From: Lactiplantibacillus songbeiensis
GTDB lineage: Bacteria > Bacillota > Bacilli > Lactobacillales > Lactobacillaceae
Direction: 5' to 3'
DNA length: 64,000 nt
NCBI RefSeq assembly: GCF_005405125.1
Contig: NZ_BJDL01000025.1
Location: 1-64,000, forward strand
Part shown: piece after piece, positions 26,252-35,306 of the stretch
How positions within the stretch are numbered: position 1 is the first letter of the stretch
How the letters are laid out: every line of letters starts with the position of its first letter
Position numbers and translations under genes: made by a program
Notes under the pieces: model-generated
Told to the model about the DNA's origin: nothing
What the model saw: the letters and a program-made list of their open reading frames with translations, nothing else
Databases searched by the model: none

Positions 26252-27217
26252 TTATTCAGAAAATTCCGTCACCAAGCCAGCGTCAATCGCGCGTTGCGTA
26301 TACATTGGCACTTCGTCTTCACTAGCACGAACAAAGTGTCCCGGGGCGATTTCAACCATGCGCCGTTTCTTATCATCCTTTTCACGGGATTCATCATACG
26401 GCACTTGCTTACGGTTACGTTCAAATTCAGGATCTGGTACCGGCACCGCTGAGATCAAACTCTTGGTATAGGCATGTAGCGGATGGGTATAGACTTCATC
26501 GGCTGGGCCGATTTCCAAAATCTTCCCATAATGCATAACCCCGATCCGATCACTGATATACTTAACCATCGACAAATCATGGGCGATGAATAAATACGTC
26601 AAGTTTTGCTTAATTTGTAATTCTTTCATCAAGTTAACGACTTGGGCTTGGATGGACACGTCCAAAGCGGAGATTGGTTCATCAGCGATGATGAACTTGG
26701 GTTCGACGGCTAAGGCGCGGGCAATCCCGATCCGTTGCCGTTGACCACCGGAGAATTCATGTGGATAACGGCTGGAATGGTCTTTGTTCAGCCCAACGGT
26801 TTCCAATAAATCTTCGACTTGTTTGGTCCGGTCGGCATCGTCCTTGGCTAAGCCATGGATATCGATCCCTTCGGCCACAATATCTTTAACTTTCATCCGC
26901 GGATTCAATGAGGCATAAGGATCTTGGAAGATCATTTGCATTTCACGCCGGAATTCATGCTTTTCCGCCTTAGTATGCAACTTCGAGACATCCTTACCAT
27001 CAAAGATGATTTCACCGTCTGTAGGTTCATACAAATGAATAATGGCCCGTCCGGCAGTGGTCTTCCCAGAGCCGGATTCACCAACTAAGCCGAATGTTTC
27101 ACCTTCATAAATATCAAAGGAGACGTCATCGACCGCCCGGACTTCATCACGTTTGCCAACATTGAAGTATTGCTTCAAATGATGGACTTCTAGAATTTTT
27201 TTACGTTCTTCAGGCAT
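26252..27217 (-). CDS. oppF: oligopeptide ABC transporter ATP-binding protein OppF
   Basis: The second ATPase of the oligopeptide importer (321 residues). It shows Walker A GESGSGKTT, signature SGGQRQRIGIARAL, Walker B FIIADEPISALDVS and the switch His in LFIAHDL. The C-terminal oligopeptide-transporter extension (HPLHAYTKSL) is present. The ATG at 27217 uses an AAGGAG site formed by the last codons of oppD, so the two are tightly coupled. It is the last gene of a five-gene operon. Confidence 0.95.
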   Translation of the reverse strand: MPEERKKILEVHHLKQYFNVGKRDEVRAVDDVSFDIYEGETFGLVGESGSGKTTAGRAIIHLYEPTDGEIIFDGKDVSKLHTKAEKHEFRREMQMIFQDPYASLNPRMKVKDIVAEGIDIHGLAKDDADRTKQVEDLLETVGLNKDHSSRYPHEFSGGQRQRIGIARALAVEPKFIIADEPISALDVSIQAQVVNLMKELQIKQNLTYLFIAHDLSMVKYISDRIGVMHYGKILEIGPADEVYTHPLHAYTKSLISAVPVPDPEFERNRKQVPYDESREKDDKKRRMVEIAPGHFVRASEDEVPMYTQRAIDAGLVTEFSE

Positions 27218-27223
27218 CGTCAA

Positions 27224-28300
27224 CTACTCCTTCGTTGTATTCTTGATCGGTGGTTCAGGCCGTTGCATTTCAGCAAACTTCTTTTGCCGACGGACAATTT
27301 CAGCCGGGGGCGTCACTTTAGGGGCGTCTGGATGCAAGAGCCAGGTCGCGGCATAGTGCGTATCTGAAACTTTGAAGAATGGCGGTTCCTTTTCCGTATC
27401 AATCTTCATCGCATAGTCACTCCGTGCAGCAAAGGCATCGCCGACGGGTGGATCCAGCAAGTCTGGTGGCGTCCCGGGAATTGCCCGCAGCGACCCGCCA
27501 GCCGTATTCAAGGTTGGCATGGAGTTCAGTAAGCCCCAAGTATAAGGATGTTGTGGGTTGAAGAAGATCTCATCAACCGTCCCATATTCGACAATCTTAC
27601 CGGCATACATGACCGCAACTCGATCTGCCATCCCAGCCACGACACCTAAGTCATGGGTGATAAAGATGATGGACGTATCGATTCGGTTTTGTAAGTCTTT
27701 CATCAAGTCCAAAATCTGGGCTTGAATCGTGACGTCCAACGCGGTGGTTGGTTCATCAGCGATCAAGACTTCCGGATAACAAACCAAGGCAATCGCAATC
27801 ACGATCCGTTGGCGCATCCCACCGGAGAATTGGTAAGGATAGTCGTTAAGCCGGGCTTCGGGATCAGTAATCCCAACTAACTTCAACATTTCCAAGGCTT
27901 GGGAAATCGCTTCTTTTTTCTTTAAGCCCTTGTGCTTCATCAAGGGTTCAGCAATCTGCATCCCGATGCGCATCGTTGGGTCCAATGACGTCATTGGATC
28001 TTGGAAGATCATCGCGATATCTTTACCACGAATATGCTGCATCTCTTTTTCAGACTTTTTAATAATATCGTCACCATGAAACATGATGCTACCGCCTTTA
28101 ATGACGGCATTAGGTGCCAGTAAGCCCATTAACGAGCGCGTGGTAACTGATTTACCGGAACCGGATTCCCCAACAATCGCTAAGGTTTCCCCTTTCCGGA
28201 GATCAAAGCTGACATCACGAATCGCTTTAACTTCGCCGGCATAGGTGTGGAAGTCAATTTGTAAATTCCGCACTTCAATGACATTTTCAGGATTTTCCAT
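27224..28300 (-). CDS. oppD: oligopeptide ABC transporter ATP-binding protein OppD
   Basis: The first ATPase of the importer (358 residues), with Walker A GESGSGKSV, signature SGGMRQRIVIAIAL, Walker B LIADEPTTALDV and switch IFITHDLG. The C-terminal HPYTWGLLNSMP motif is the usual oligopeptide-family tail. OppD pairs with OppF on the cytoplasmic face to power peptide uptake. It lies 15 nt after oppC. Confidence 0.95.
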   Translation of the reverse strand: MENPENVIEVRNLQIDFHTYAGEVKAIRDVSFDLRKGETLAIVGESGSGKSVTTRSLMGLLAPNAVIKGGSIMFHGDDIIKKSEKEMQHIRGKDIAMIFQDPMTSLDPTMRIGMQIAEPLMKHKGLKKKEAISQALEMLKLVGITDPEARLNDYPYQFSGGMRQRIVIAIALVCYPEVLIADEPTTALDVTIQAQILDLMKDLQNRIDTSIIFITHDLGVVAGMADRVAVMYAGKIVEYGTVDEIFFNPQHPYTWGLLNSMPTLNTAGGSLRAIPGTPPDLLDPPVGDAFAARSDYAMKIDTEKEPPFFKVSDTHYAATWLLHPDAPKVTPPAEIVRRQKKFAEMQRPEPPIKNTTKE

Positions 28301-28315
28301 TGTTATTCCACACTC

Positions 28316-29350
28316 CTAACGTTTCGATTTTGGATCAAAGGCATCGCGCATCCCATCACCTAAGAGGTTAAAGGCTAACATCAAGATGATTAAGACGATG
28401 GCTGGATACCACATTTGATAAGGTAAGAATTGGAAGTTCTTTTGCCCATCAGAGATCAACGTCCCTAATGACGCTTGTGGTGAACTGATCCCAATCCCGA
28501 TATAACTCAAGAATGCTTCAAAGAAGATCGCGTTAGGAATCGTAAACATCGTTTGAATGATGATGACACTCGATAAGTTAGGCAACAAATGTTTCCAAGC
28601 AATCTTGGGTGCCGATTCACCTAATGTCCGCGCTGCTAAGATAAAGTCTTGGTTCTTCAACTGCAACGTCTGCGCTCGTGTCAGTCGTGCCATCGTGGTC
28701 CAGTTAATAATAGCTAACGCGGCAATGATGGACGCCATCCCAGTTTTCTGGAAGGCCGTGGCCATCAAGACCATGACAACTAATGAAGGGACGGACGAGA
28801 GGATTTCAATAATCCGCTGCATGAACATATCCACACGTCCACCCTTCCAACCGGAGTAGATCCCGAAGGTCACCCCAATCGTTAAATCAATCAAGGTCGC
28901 AATCAAGGCAATTTCTAGTGAAACCCGAGTCCCATACATAATCCGCGCTAATAAGTCACGACCTAAGTAATCGGTCCCTAAGGTGTAGTGAACGTCCTTG
29001 CCAGCCCCAGCTTGGGCATAGGCATCGACATCTTGACCAGATTGCTTAATGTGCCCATTGAGACCATGAATGTTGACACCCGGAATCTTGGGTGGCAAGT
29101 TCGCATACTTAGGCGATTGGTCGTTGGGGTCGTGATGATACACAGCCTGCCCACCAAAGGCCACTAAGAACAAGAAGATTAAAACGATAAAACTAGTAAA
29201 CGCCGTTTTGTTAGATTTTAAACGCCGCCAAACATCTTGGCCGAACGTTAATGACGGTGCCGCGATTTTTTCGTTATCGGGGCCCGCTTGTTTGTCCAGC
29301 GGTGCGAAATCGCCGGGCTTAATTTCGATATTATTTGCATTATCTGCCAT
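28316..29350 (-). CDS. oppC: oligopeptide ABC transporter permease OppC
   Basis: A 344-residue permease with an N-terminal cytoplasmic tail, one membrane helix near 50-70, an extracellular loop, and the conserved five-helix permease domain. The coupling motif lies in ARTLGESAPKIAWKHLLPN (the EAA-like loop that contacts the ATPases). The DPK near the C-terminus is typical of OppC. It is four bases downstream of oppB in the same operon. Confidence 0.94.
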   Translation of the reverse strand: MADNANNIEIKPGDFAPLDKQAGPDNEKIAAPSLTFGQDVWRRLKSNKTAFTSFIVLIFLFLVAFGGQAVYHHDPNDQSPKYANLPPKIPGVNIHGLNGHIKQSGQDVDAYAQAGAGKDVHYTLGTDYLGRDLLARIMYGTRVSLEIALIATLIDLTIGVTFGIYSGWKGGRVDMFMQRIIEILSSVPSLVVMVLMATAFQKTGMASIIAALAIINWTTMARLTRAQTLQLKNQDFILAARTLGESAPKIAWKHLLPNLSSVIIIQTMFTIPNAIFFEAFLSYIGIGISSPQASLGTLISDGQKNFQFLPYQMWYPAIVLIILMLAFNLLGDGMRDAFDPKSKR

Positions 29351-29353
29351 TAA

Positions 29354-30283
29354 CTAGTCCCCATTTCCACTTAAACGAATCCGCGGATCAATGATTCCGT
29401 AGACGATGTCGGTCAACAATAACAGCAAGCATAATAGCGCGGAGTAGAAGATCGTCACGCCCATGATGGTTGGGTAGTCATTGACTAAGATCGACTTAAC
29501 AAATTGTTCCCCAATCCCAGGGACTGAGAAGATGTTTTCAACAACCATTGAACCGGTCATTAATGCCGCCGCCAATGGTCCGATTAAGGTAACCATTGGA
29601 ATCAAGCTGTTTCGTAACGCATGGTGATAAACGATCCCGAATTTCGATAATCCTTTGGCCTTCGCCAATTCGATATAATCTGAACTCAAGACATCCACCA
29701 TGTCGGTCCGAATGAACCGGGCCGTTTCGGCTAACGGACTAGCCGCTAACGCTAAGGTTGGCAAGATGGTGTAGGCAAAGCCTTCCCAACCAGCCACTGG
29801 GAACCAGCCCATTTTAAGACCAAGATAGTATTGCAATAAAATGGCTAAAACGAAACTTGGGACCGCAATCCCGAGAATCGAGAGAATTGTGGCTAACCGG
29901 TCAGCCCAGGTATCTTTACGAATGGCACCGACTGCCCCGAGAATAATCCCGAAGACAACCCCAATAACCATCGCTTGACCACCTAATTGCATCGATGGTC
30001 CCATCCGGCTGCCGATCAAGTAACTAACGGCTTGATCGCTGAATTGGAAAGATAGCCCCAAGCTACCCTTGAAAATGCCACCGATATAAATTAGATATTG
30101 GAGCCAAATGGGCTTGTCTAACCCATATTGCGCTAAGATGGACGCTTTTTCGCTGGCGGTCAACTTGGCTTCATTTTGTAGCGGTGTCCCGGGCATTAGT
30201 TTCATTAAGAAGAACGTGACGGTTGCCACAATGAATAATGTCAGGAACAAGTAAAATATCCGCTTTAAGAGATATTTTCTCAT
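29354..30283 (-). CDS. oppB: oligopeptide ABC transporter permease OppB
   Basis: A 309-residue permease beginning MRKYLLKRIFYLFLTLFIVA, typical of OppB/DppB, with six membrane helices. The coupling loop is visible as AKGLSKFGIVYHHALRNSLIP. I chose the ATG at 30283, 7 nt after GAGG. The track-style longer start lacks a site. A stem-loop lies between oppA and this gene and may lower its expression relative to oppA. Confidence 0.94.
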   Translation of the reverse strand: MRKYLLKRIFYLFLTLFIVATVTFFLMKLMPGTPLQNEAKLTASEKASILAQYGLDKPIWLQYLIYIGGIFKGSLGLSFQFSDQAVSYLIGSRMGPSMQLGGQAMVIGVVFGIILGAVGAIRKDTWADRLATILSILGIAVPSFVLAILLQYYLGLKMGWFPVAGWEGFAYTILPTLALAASPLAETARFIRTDMVDVLSSDYIELAKAKGLSKFGIVYHHALRNSLIPMVTLIGPLAAALMTGSMVVENIFSVPGIGEQFVKSILVNDYPTIMGVTIFYSALLCLLLLLTDIVYGIIDPRIRLSGNGD

Positions 30284-30350
30284 TAGAATTCCTCGCATTC
30301 TATTAAATTAGCCTGATAAAATAATGACATATCCGATTATAAAACAAAAT

Positions 30351-30381
30351 GGTAAGGATTAACAATGTGTCAATCCTTACC
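30351..30381 (-). terminator. intra-operon stem-loop between oppA and oppB
   Basis: GGTAAGGATT and AATCCTTACC form a 10-bp stem with an 11-base loop, followed on the minus strand by ATTTTGTTTT. It is probably a partial terminator or 3' stabiliser that lets the binding protein be made in excess over the membrane components. Confidence 0.65.
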
Positions 30382-30435
30382 CCCTTGTTTCACATTCGTT
30401 TAGTTAAAGCACACACATGTTTAGCTACTATTGAC

Positions 30436-32085
30436 TTACTTAACGTACATGTACTTGTAGTTGTATTGCGTACCAGCTGTGTTATAGATGATACCCTTCA
30501 AGTTTGTGCGAACTAAGTGAGCTTCAGCTTGTTGATAGATTGGTGATACCCCGGTATCCTTCATTAATTGCTTTTCAGCATTAACCATATCTGTCCAACG
30601 CGCTTTTTCATTGTTGGCGTCTTTACCTTCAGCAGCCTTGACGTATTGGTCATAGGCAGCACTCTTGTAACGACCGTTGTTGTATGAGTTATCAGAGGTG
30701 AACAATGACAAGAATGAGATTGGGTCAGTAAAGTCAGCTGACCATGCTGAGATAACCGTATCGAAGTTCCCATTTTGTGACCGTTGGAGACGGGTCTTAA
30801 ATGGCACGTTTTGGTTTGAAACCTTCATGTTGCCAAGTTTTTGCCATTGACCTTGAATATATTCAGTGGATTTCTTCGCACCATCAGTATCATCGGATAA
30901 TAACTTGATGTTCAAGCTCTTAGCCCCGACTTCTTTCAAACCTTGCTTGTATAACTTCTTCGCTTTAGCCATGTCGTATTCAACACCACTAGCGACATAC
31001 GCATCATCAGCAAAGTCCTTACCGTTGATTGGGCTCTTAGCTAAGTCACTTGAGACATAACCTTTAGCTTGAGTTGAGCCATCAGCTAAGACATCATTAA
31101 CGAATTGCTTCCGGTTGATAGCCAATGACAAGGCTTCACGAATCTTTTGGTTCTTGAAGGCTTTAGCCAAGGTCTTGTTGCTATCACGTTGGTTAAATTC
31201 AATATAGAATGTTGACGCAGTCTTACGTAACGTAAAGTTCTTGTTGGTCTTGTAGTTCTTAACTTGGGTCCCAGATAAGTAAGCATCATCCAACTTGTTC
31301 GAGTTGAATAAGTTCAACCCGGTCGAAGTATCCTTCGTCACTTGGAAGTTGATGGTTTGCATCTTGACGTTCTTCTTATCCCAGTAATCCTTATTCTTTT
31401 TCAACTTCCAGCTTAAGTTCGTCCCGGTCCAGCCAGTCATTGTGTAAGGGCCGTTGTAGACCATCGCGGTACTGGTTGTCCCATATTTCGAACCGTACTT
31501 CTTAACCGCTTTTTCACTTTGTGGGAAGAAGTTAACAAAGCCCATTAACTTCTTGAAGTATGAGATTGGGTGATCCAAAGTAACGACTAATTTATAATCG
31601 CCGTCAGCTTTAATACCTAAACTTGAAACGGCCTTTTTACCGCTAGAAATTTGATCAGCATTCTTGATGCCAGAATATAAGTATGCGTATTGTGACGCGG
31701 TCTTAGGATTAACGGTCCGTTGCCAGCCATAAACGAAATCTTTGGCGGTTACTTTATCTCCGTTACTCCATTTTGCGTTCTTGCGTAAAGTGAACGTATA
31801 TGTCTTCCCACCGTTGGTAACCTTAGTAGCGGTTGCCATTCCGGGTGTAATCTTACTGTCTTTACCTAAGCGATATAATCCTTCGTTCGTGTTGTTCAAC
31901 ATGTTTGAACTAGTGACATCGGTTGACTTAGATAAGTCCATTGATGGTAATTCTGATTTTTCGGCAATTGTCGCAACTTGCTTAACGTTCTTTGATGATG
32001 AACTGTTATTGGAACCACAAGCAGCTAAGAACAATAAGGATGCGCCGGCAACGACGGTAACTTTTGCAGCTGTTTTTAAATTCAT
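30436..32085 (-). CDS. oppA: oligopeptide-binding lipoprotein OppA
   Basis: The 549-residue extracellular substrate-binding protein of the importer, family SBP_bac_5. The lipoprotein signal ends in LFLAACGSNN, with the lipid-modified Cys near residue 23, followed by a Ser/Asn-rich linker. DFVYGWQRTVNPKTA and FNQRDSNKTLAKAFKNQKIR are typical of OppA/MppA. It is the first gene of the oppABCDF operon. The start lies after AGAGGGGTTGGG. The longest gap in the operon follows it, with a stem-loop. Confidence 0.94.
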   Translation of the reverse strand: MNLKTAAKVTVVAGASLLFLAACGSNNSSSSKNVKQVATIAEKSELPSMDLSKSTDVTSSNMLNNTNEGLYRLGKDSKITPGMATATKVTNGGKTYTFTLRKNAKWSNGDKVTAKDFVYGWQRTVNPKTASQYAYLYSGIKNADQISSGKKAVSSLGIKADGDYKLVVTLDHPISYFKKLMGFVNFFPQSEKAVKKYGSKYGTTSTAMVYNGPYTMTGWTGTNLSWKLKKNKDYWDKKNVKMQTINFQVTKDTSTGLNLFNSNKLDDAYLSGTQVKNYKTNKNFTLRKTASTFYIEFNQRDSNKTLAKAFKNQKIREALSLAINRKQFVNDVLADGSTQAKGYVSSDLAKSPINGKDFADDAYVASGVEYDMAKAKKLYKQGLKEVGAKSLNIKLLSDDTDGAKKSTEYIQGQWQKLGNMKVSNQNVPFKTRLQRSQNGNFDTVISAWSADFTDPISFLSLFTSDNSYNNGRYKSAAYDQYVKAAEGKDANNEKARWTDMVNAEKQLMKDTGVSPIYQQAEAHLVRTNLKGIIYNTAGTQYNYKYMYVK

Positions 32086-32637
32086 AAAAAACCCAACCCC
32101 TCTTACTTTTTTAATGTGTGTGTGCTTTTCCCTCGAAAAGTTAAAGTAATTGTATATTATAAATAAATTAAAATCAATCCTAAATTCTAATTATTTTCAT
32201 GAATTAGCCATAATTATGCTAGTTAATTCACTTTTTTATGGGATTATTGTTTATTTAGTCATCAATAAATAGTTGGTATAACAGTCTTTCCATCGATACT
32301 CAAGGTAAAATCATCGTATTAATCATAAATCGTTATTTTTCTTAATAAATAATTCTTTTCGGGGTGTTTTTGACTTAAATTGCCCTAAATTCGATTGGTT
32401 AAAACAGCTAAAAACGTCAAAATAAAAGAAGTCACTGACTTTTTATCAGTGACTTCTTATTAATTAAGTTAACAGTTTATAGTTAGACACACTTGGTGCT
32501 AGTTGAAATTGCCATTTGACGGTTGATTCCTAAAATGTCGGAACGCCATCGACACGGCTGAACATTTTAGGAACTTACCTCTCGGCTAAATAACTAAGCT
32601 GAAAATAATCAATCGTTAATTTTTTAATAGCCGTTAT
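32086..32637. other. oppA upstream region
   Basis: This AT-rich gene-free stretch includes a likely oppA promoter on the minus strand (TATAAT at 32161-32156 with a weak TTTAGG 17 bases upstream), giving a leader of about 70 nt. A terminator at 32424-32460 belongs to leftward transcription from upstream. I see no recognised riboswitch. Confidence 0.4.
32424..32460 (-). terminator. terminator upstream of oppA
   Basis: AAGAAGTCACTGA and TCAGTGACTTCTT form a 13-bp perfect stem with a 7-base loop, followed on the minus strand by TTTATTTT. It ends leftward transcription from the exporter genes, about 370 nt after the 32831 stop and beyond repeat family A copy 2. Confidence 0.85.
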
Positions 32638-32801
32638 TTAACGTCGGGCGGACCAGAATTGGCTCAGTGGTGTCGGTTATCTTAGTCGGTGCGTTTCCGA
32701 CCTAGATAACCCCCGGCTTTCGAGACCGCACTGTGGCTCGAAAACGCGGCCACCACGTTCCAGCCGATTCTGGTCCAACCAAAGTGGCAACTTATATCCA
32801 A
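32638..32801. repeat. structured intergenic repeat, family A copy 2
   Basis: A 164-bp element matching 26049-26210. The outer stem GGACCAGAATTGGCT (32650-32664) pairs with AGCCGATTCTGGTCC (32762-32776). Relative to copy 1, two base pairs are changed on both sides (C-G to A-T twice), and the inner stem has a T-A to G-C change, all preserving pairing. It lies 30 nt after the stop of the DUF1634 gene. Confidence 0.8.
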
Positions 32802-32830
32802 ATCGTAGTTAGCTGGATTGTCTCTTAAGT

Positions 32831-33208
32831 TTAATGTTCAAAATAACCGATAATCGATGCAATCACCAAAATAATCAACACCACGGTCGTAATCCAGACA
32901 TACAGCCGGTCTTTTTCAACTGCAAACGCGTAGATAGAGACGACAACCCGTAACGTCGGCGTCAGAATCAATAGAAAAAGACCTAACATAATCACGGCAT
33001 AGGGCTTGAACGCCACAACACCTTTCGCAATTGCCACAAAGCCTTCCGGTTGGACGCCGTTCGGATAGCCGCCATTACCTTGAATAACCATGAGTAGGAT
33101 ACCGAGCACAATCACGACAGCGGAAACGATGACCCCAATCCGTAAGATTTGGCCGATCATCAATTCAACTTGATGCATTTCTTTAGCTTTACTATTCTTT
33201 TGAATCAT
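32831..33208 (-). CDS. DUF1634 membrane protein
   Basis: This is a 125-residue protein with three membrane helices (about 20-42, 68-92, 100-122) and a central VQPEGFVAIAKGVVAFKPYA motif. It matches the DUF1634 family, which is usually encoded next to TauE/SafE exporters, as here. Its ATG overlaps the exporter stop (TAATG), so the two proteins are probably made together. It may be an accessory subunit, which is inference from gene neighbourhood. Confidence 0.75.
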   Translation of the reverse strand: MIQKNSKAKEMHQVELMIGQILRIGVIVSAVVIVLGILLMVIQGNGGYPNGVQPEGFVAIAKGVVAFKPYAVIMLGLFLLILTPTLRVVVSIYAFAVEKDRLYVWITTVVLIILVIASIIGYFEH

Positions 33209-34062
33209 TAGATGGTCACCCCGAAGCCTTTCATAATCATTTGAATCCCGAGATACAACATGACGGGAACAAAGATCATCCGAATCAACCGCGGCTTCAA
33301 GTGTTGCATAATCCGCGTCCCGATTAAGGCCCCTAGTAAAATGCCAATGGCTAATGGCGCGGCAATCCCCGCTTTGATCGACCCATTAAAGAAGTAGACC
33401 ATTGCACTAGCGGCCGCCGTGACCCCCATCATCAAATTCGAAGTCGCTGATGACGGCTTGAGTGGCATATGCATAATCGTATCCATCGCCAGCACTTTAA
33501 AAGCCCCACTCCCGATACCTAGCAAGCCACTCGCCAACCCAGCACCGAACATCATCGTAAAACCACCTGGAACATTTTGCACTTGATAATCAACTTGTTT
33601 TTTCAATGCTTTATCATAATAAGTTCCATTTAAGTTTAACTTAGTCGCCAATCGATCCGCTGTCACATCTTGAGCATCTTCATTTTTCATCATTAACTTA
33701 CGAATCATATTGTAAGTCGTAAAGACGAGTAAGGCCCCAAATAAGAAGTAGAGAAACGTTGGATGGACTAAGCCAGTTAAGACGGCCCCAATGACCGCAC
33801 CGACCGTAGTTGCAATTTCTAGGAACATCGCTACTCGCAAATTCAGCATCTCATCTTTTAGATAGGCAATCGTGGACCCCGAACTGGTCGCAATGACCGC
33901 AATAATACTGGCCCCAATCGCGTACTTGATATCCAACCCTAACCCTAATGTTAAGACGGGCGTAATAATCATGCCACCGCCGATACCGAGGATTGCCCCG
34001 AAAACACCCGCTAACATGCCTACGCCCAGCATTAACAATAACGAATAAATCACGTTAGTCAC
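33208..34062 (-). CDS. TauE/SafE (TSUP) family anion exporter
   Basis: The protein has about eight membrane helices with the duplicated TSUP motifs GAILGIGGGMIITPVL (first half) and SGLLGIGSGAFKVLAM (second half). Family members export sulfite, sulfoacetate or related organosulfur anions. The substrate is not known here. A soluble loop separates the halves. Start choice is uncertain: GTG codons at 34083, 34062 and 34053 are all in frame, and AAGGG lies before 34062. It is coupled to the DUF1634 gene. A LysR gene lies upstream on the same strand. Confidence 0.8.
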   Translation of the reverse strand: MTNVIYSLLLMLGVGMLAGVFGAILGIGGGMIITPVLTLGLGLDIKYAIGASIIAVIATSSGSTIAYLKDEMLNLRVAMFLEIATTVGAVIGAVLTGLVHPTFLYFLFGALLVFTTYNMIRKLMMKNEDAQDVTADRLATKLNLNGTYYDKALKKQVDYQVQNVPGGFTMMFGAGLASGLLGIGSGAFKVLAMDTIMHMPLKPSSATSNLMMGVTAAASAMVYFFNGSIKAGIAAPLAIGILLGALIGTRIMQHLKPRLIRMIFVPVMLYLGIQMIMKGFGVTI

Positions 34063-34282
34063 CTTCACCCTTTTAAAATTCACTTGTTAGTGTACCATTT
34101 AATTACCCGGTTACCTAATAGATACCCATCTAGCCTGTCTAAGCTACGGCCACAATGGATTAAGCTCACTTTATATAAAATTAATTATTATCTGCTATTT
34201 TAAATGTAACCGTAATCAACACTGATAAATCAGCATTCTTTTATTTTATGCCATTAAAAAATTAGATGTCAGACTTAGCAAA

Positions 34283-35164
34283 TTAGTCTAGTGCCTGTGC
34301 TTGACTGAATTGTTGCATAAAACCAGCCACTAGCGGTGTCGCCATCGATTCAGTCGTGGTCGTTAAAACCAGCTGCGTTTCAAACCGGCGATCAGCGAGT
34401 GAGCGAATCAAAACTTGATCCGTAGCATAAGTCTCAGCCAACGACCGCGGCACTAACGCCACCCCGAGCTGATGGTTGGCCCAATGCATCGCCGTGCGCG
34501 CATCGTCACAAGTCATTACATAGTTCGGCTCAAACGCCTGCTCCAAAAAGGCCACGTGAAACAACTCATTAAACCGACGATACTTAATCAAGGGTAGGTC
34601 CGCCAAGTCCGCCAAACGTAATTGACGCCGCTGTGTAAACTGGCCATAGCGCCGTGGCAAGACAGCCACCATCCGTTCAGTTGGAAAGTAACGGCAAACC
34701 AAATGCTGCTGATTAAAGGGGGTCCGCAGAATCGCCACATCGAGCAACCGTTTATGCAAATCATCTAACAATTCATACGTATTCCCTTCTGTCACGGCTA
34801 ATTGCACATCGTGATGCTGTTTTAGCCACTGCATTAACGCCTGATTCGGCATGACACCGGCTGACGAGGAGATTAGTCCCAGATTCAAAGTCCCCGTAAT
34901 CCCATGGGCCAACGCGCGAACTTTATTTTCCGCCGTCGCTGACAGTTGCGTGAGTTGCTGGGCATAGCCAACTAACAATTCACCTGCTGGCGTGACGGTC
35001 ACGCCTTGTGGTAACCGTTTGAACAAGCTGACCCCTAATTCCGTTTCTAATTGTTTAATTTGATAACTCAATGGCGGTTGTGCCACGTGCAGTCGTTTGG
35101 CCGCCGCCGTCATTTGACCTTCTTCAGCAACTGCCAAGAAGTATCGTAATTGTTTTAAATTCAT
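34283..35164 (-). CDS. LysR family transcriptional regulator
   Basis: A 293-residue regulator. The winged helix-turn-helix lies at residues 1-60 (MNLKQLRYFLAVAEEGQMTA, AAKRLHVAQPPLSYQIKQLE). The substrate-binding domain of two alpha/beta lobes is at 90-290. It lies upstream of the TauE/SafE pair on the same strand and divergent from the MucBP-like gene, so either could be its target. Residues such as the T-N-Y-type ligand contacts cannot be assigned by eye. Confidence 0.88.
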   Translation of the reverse strand: MNLKQLRYFLAVAEEGQMTAAAKRLHVAQPPLSYQIKQLETELGVSLFKRLPQGVTVTPAGELLVGYAQQLTQLSATAENKVRALAHGITGTLNLGLISSSAGVMPNQALMQWLKQHHDVQLAVTEGNTYELLDDLHKRLLDVAILRTPFNQQHLVCRYFPTERMVAVLPRRYGQFTQRRQLRLADLADLPLIKYRRFNELFHVAFLEQAFEPNYVMTCDDARTAMHWANHQLGVALVPRSLAETYATDQVLIRSLADRRFETQLVLTTTTESMATPLVAGFMQQFSQAQALD

Positions 35165-35306
35165 CTTCCCACCTCATTCCTTTCCAGTATACACGACTAA
35201 CTTCGACCCTAAACTTAAGATTTTAGCAATTAACTAAACGTGCCGGAATCGTTAACAATGCGTTATACTAGAGATATTGAAGATTTTAATGGAAGGAGTG
35301 GTCTGG

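Noticed and set aside
26049-32801. Composite transposon carrying opp between the two family A repeats
   Set aside because: There is no transposase, target duplication or inverted ends, and opp is a conserved chromosomal operon.
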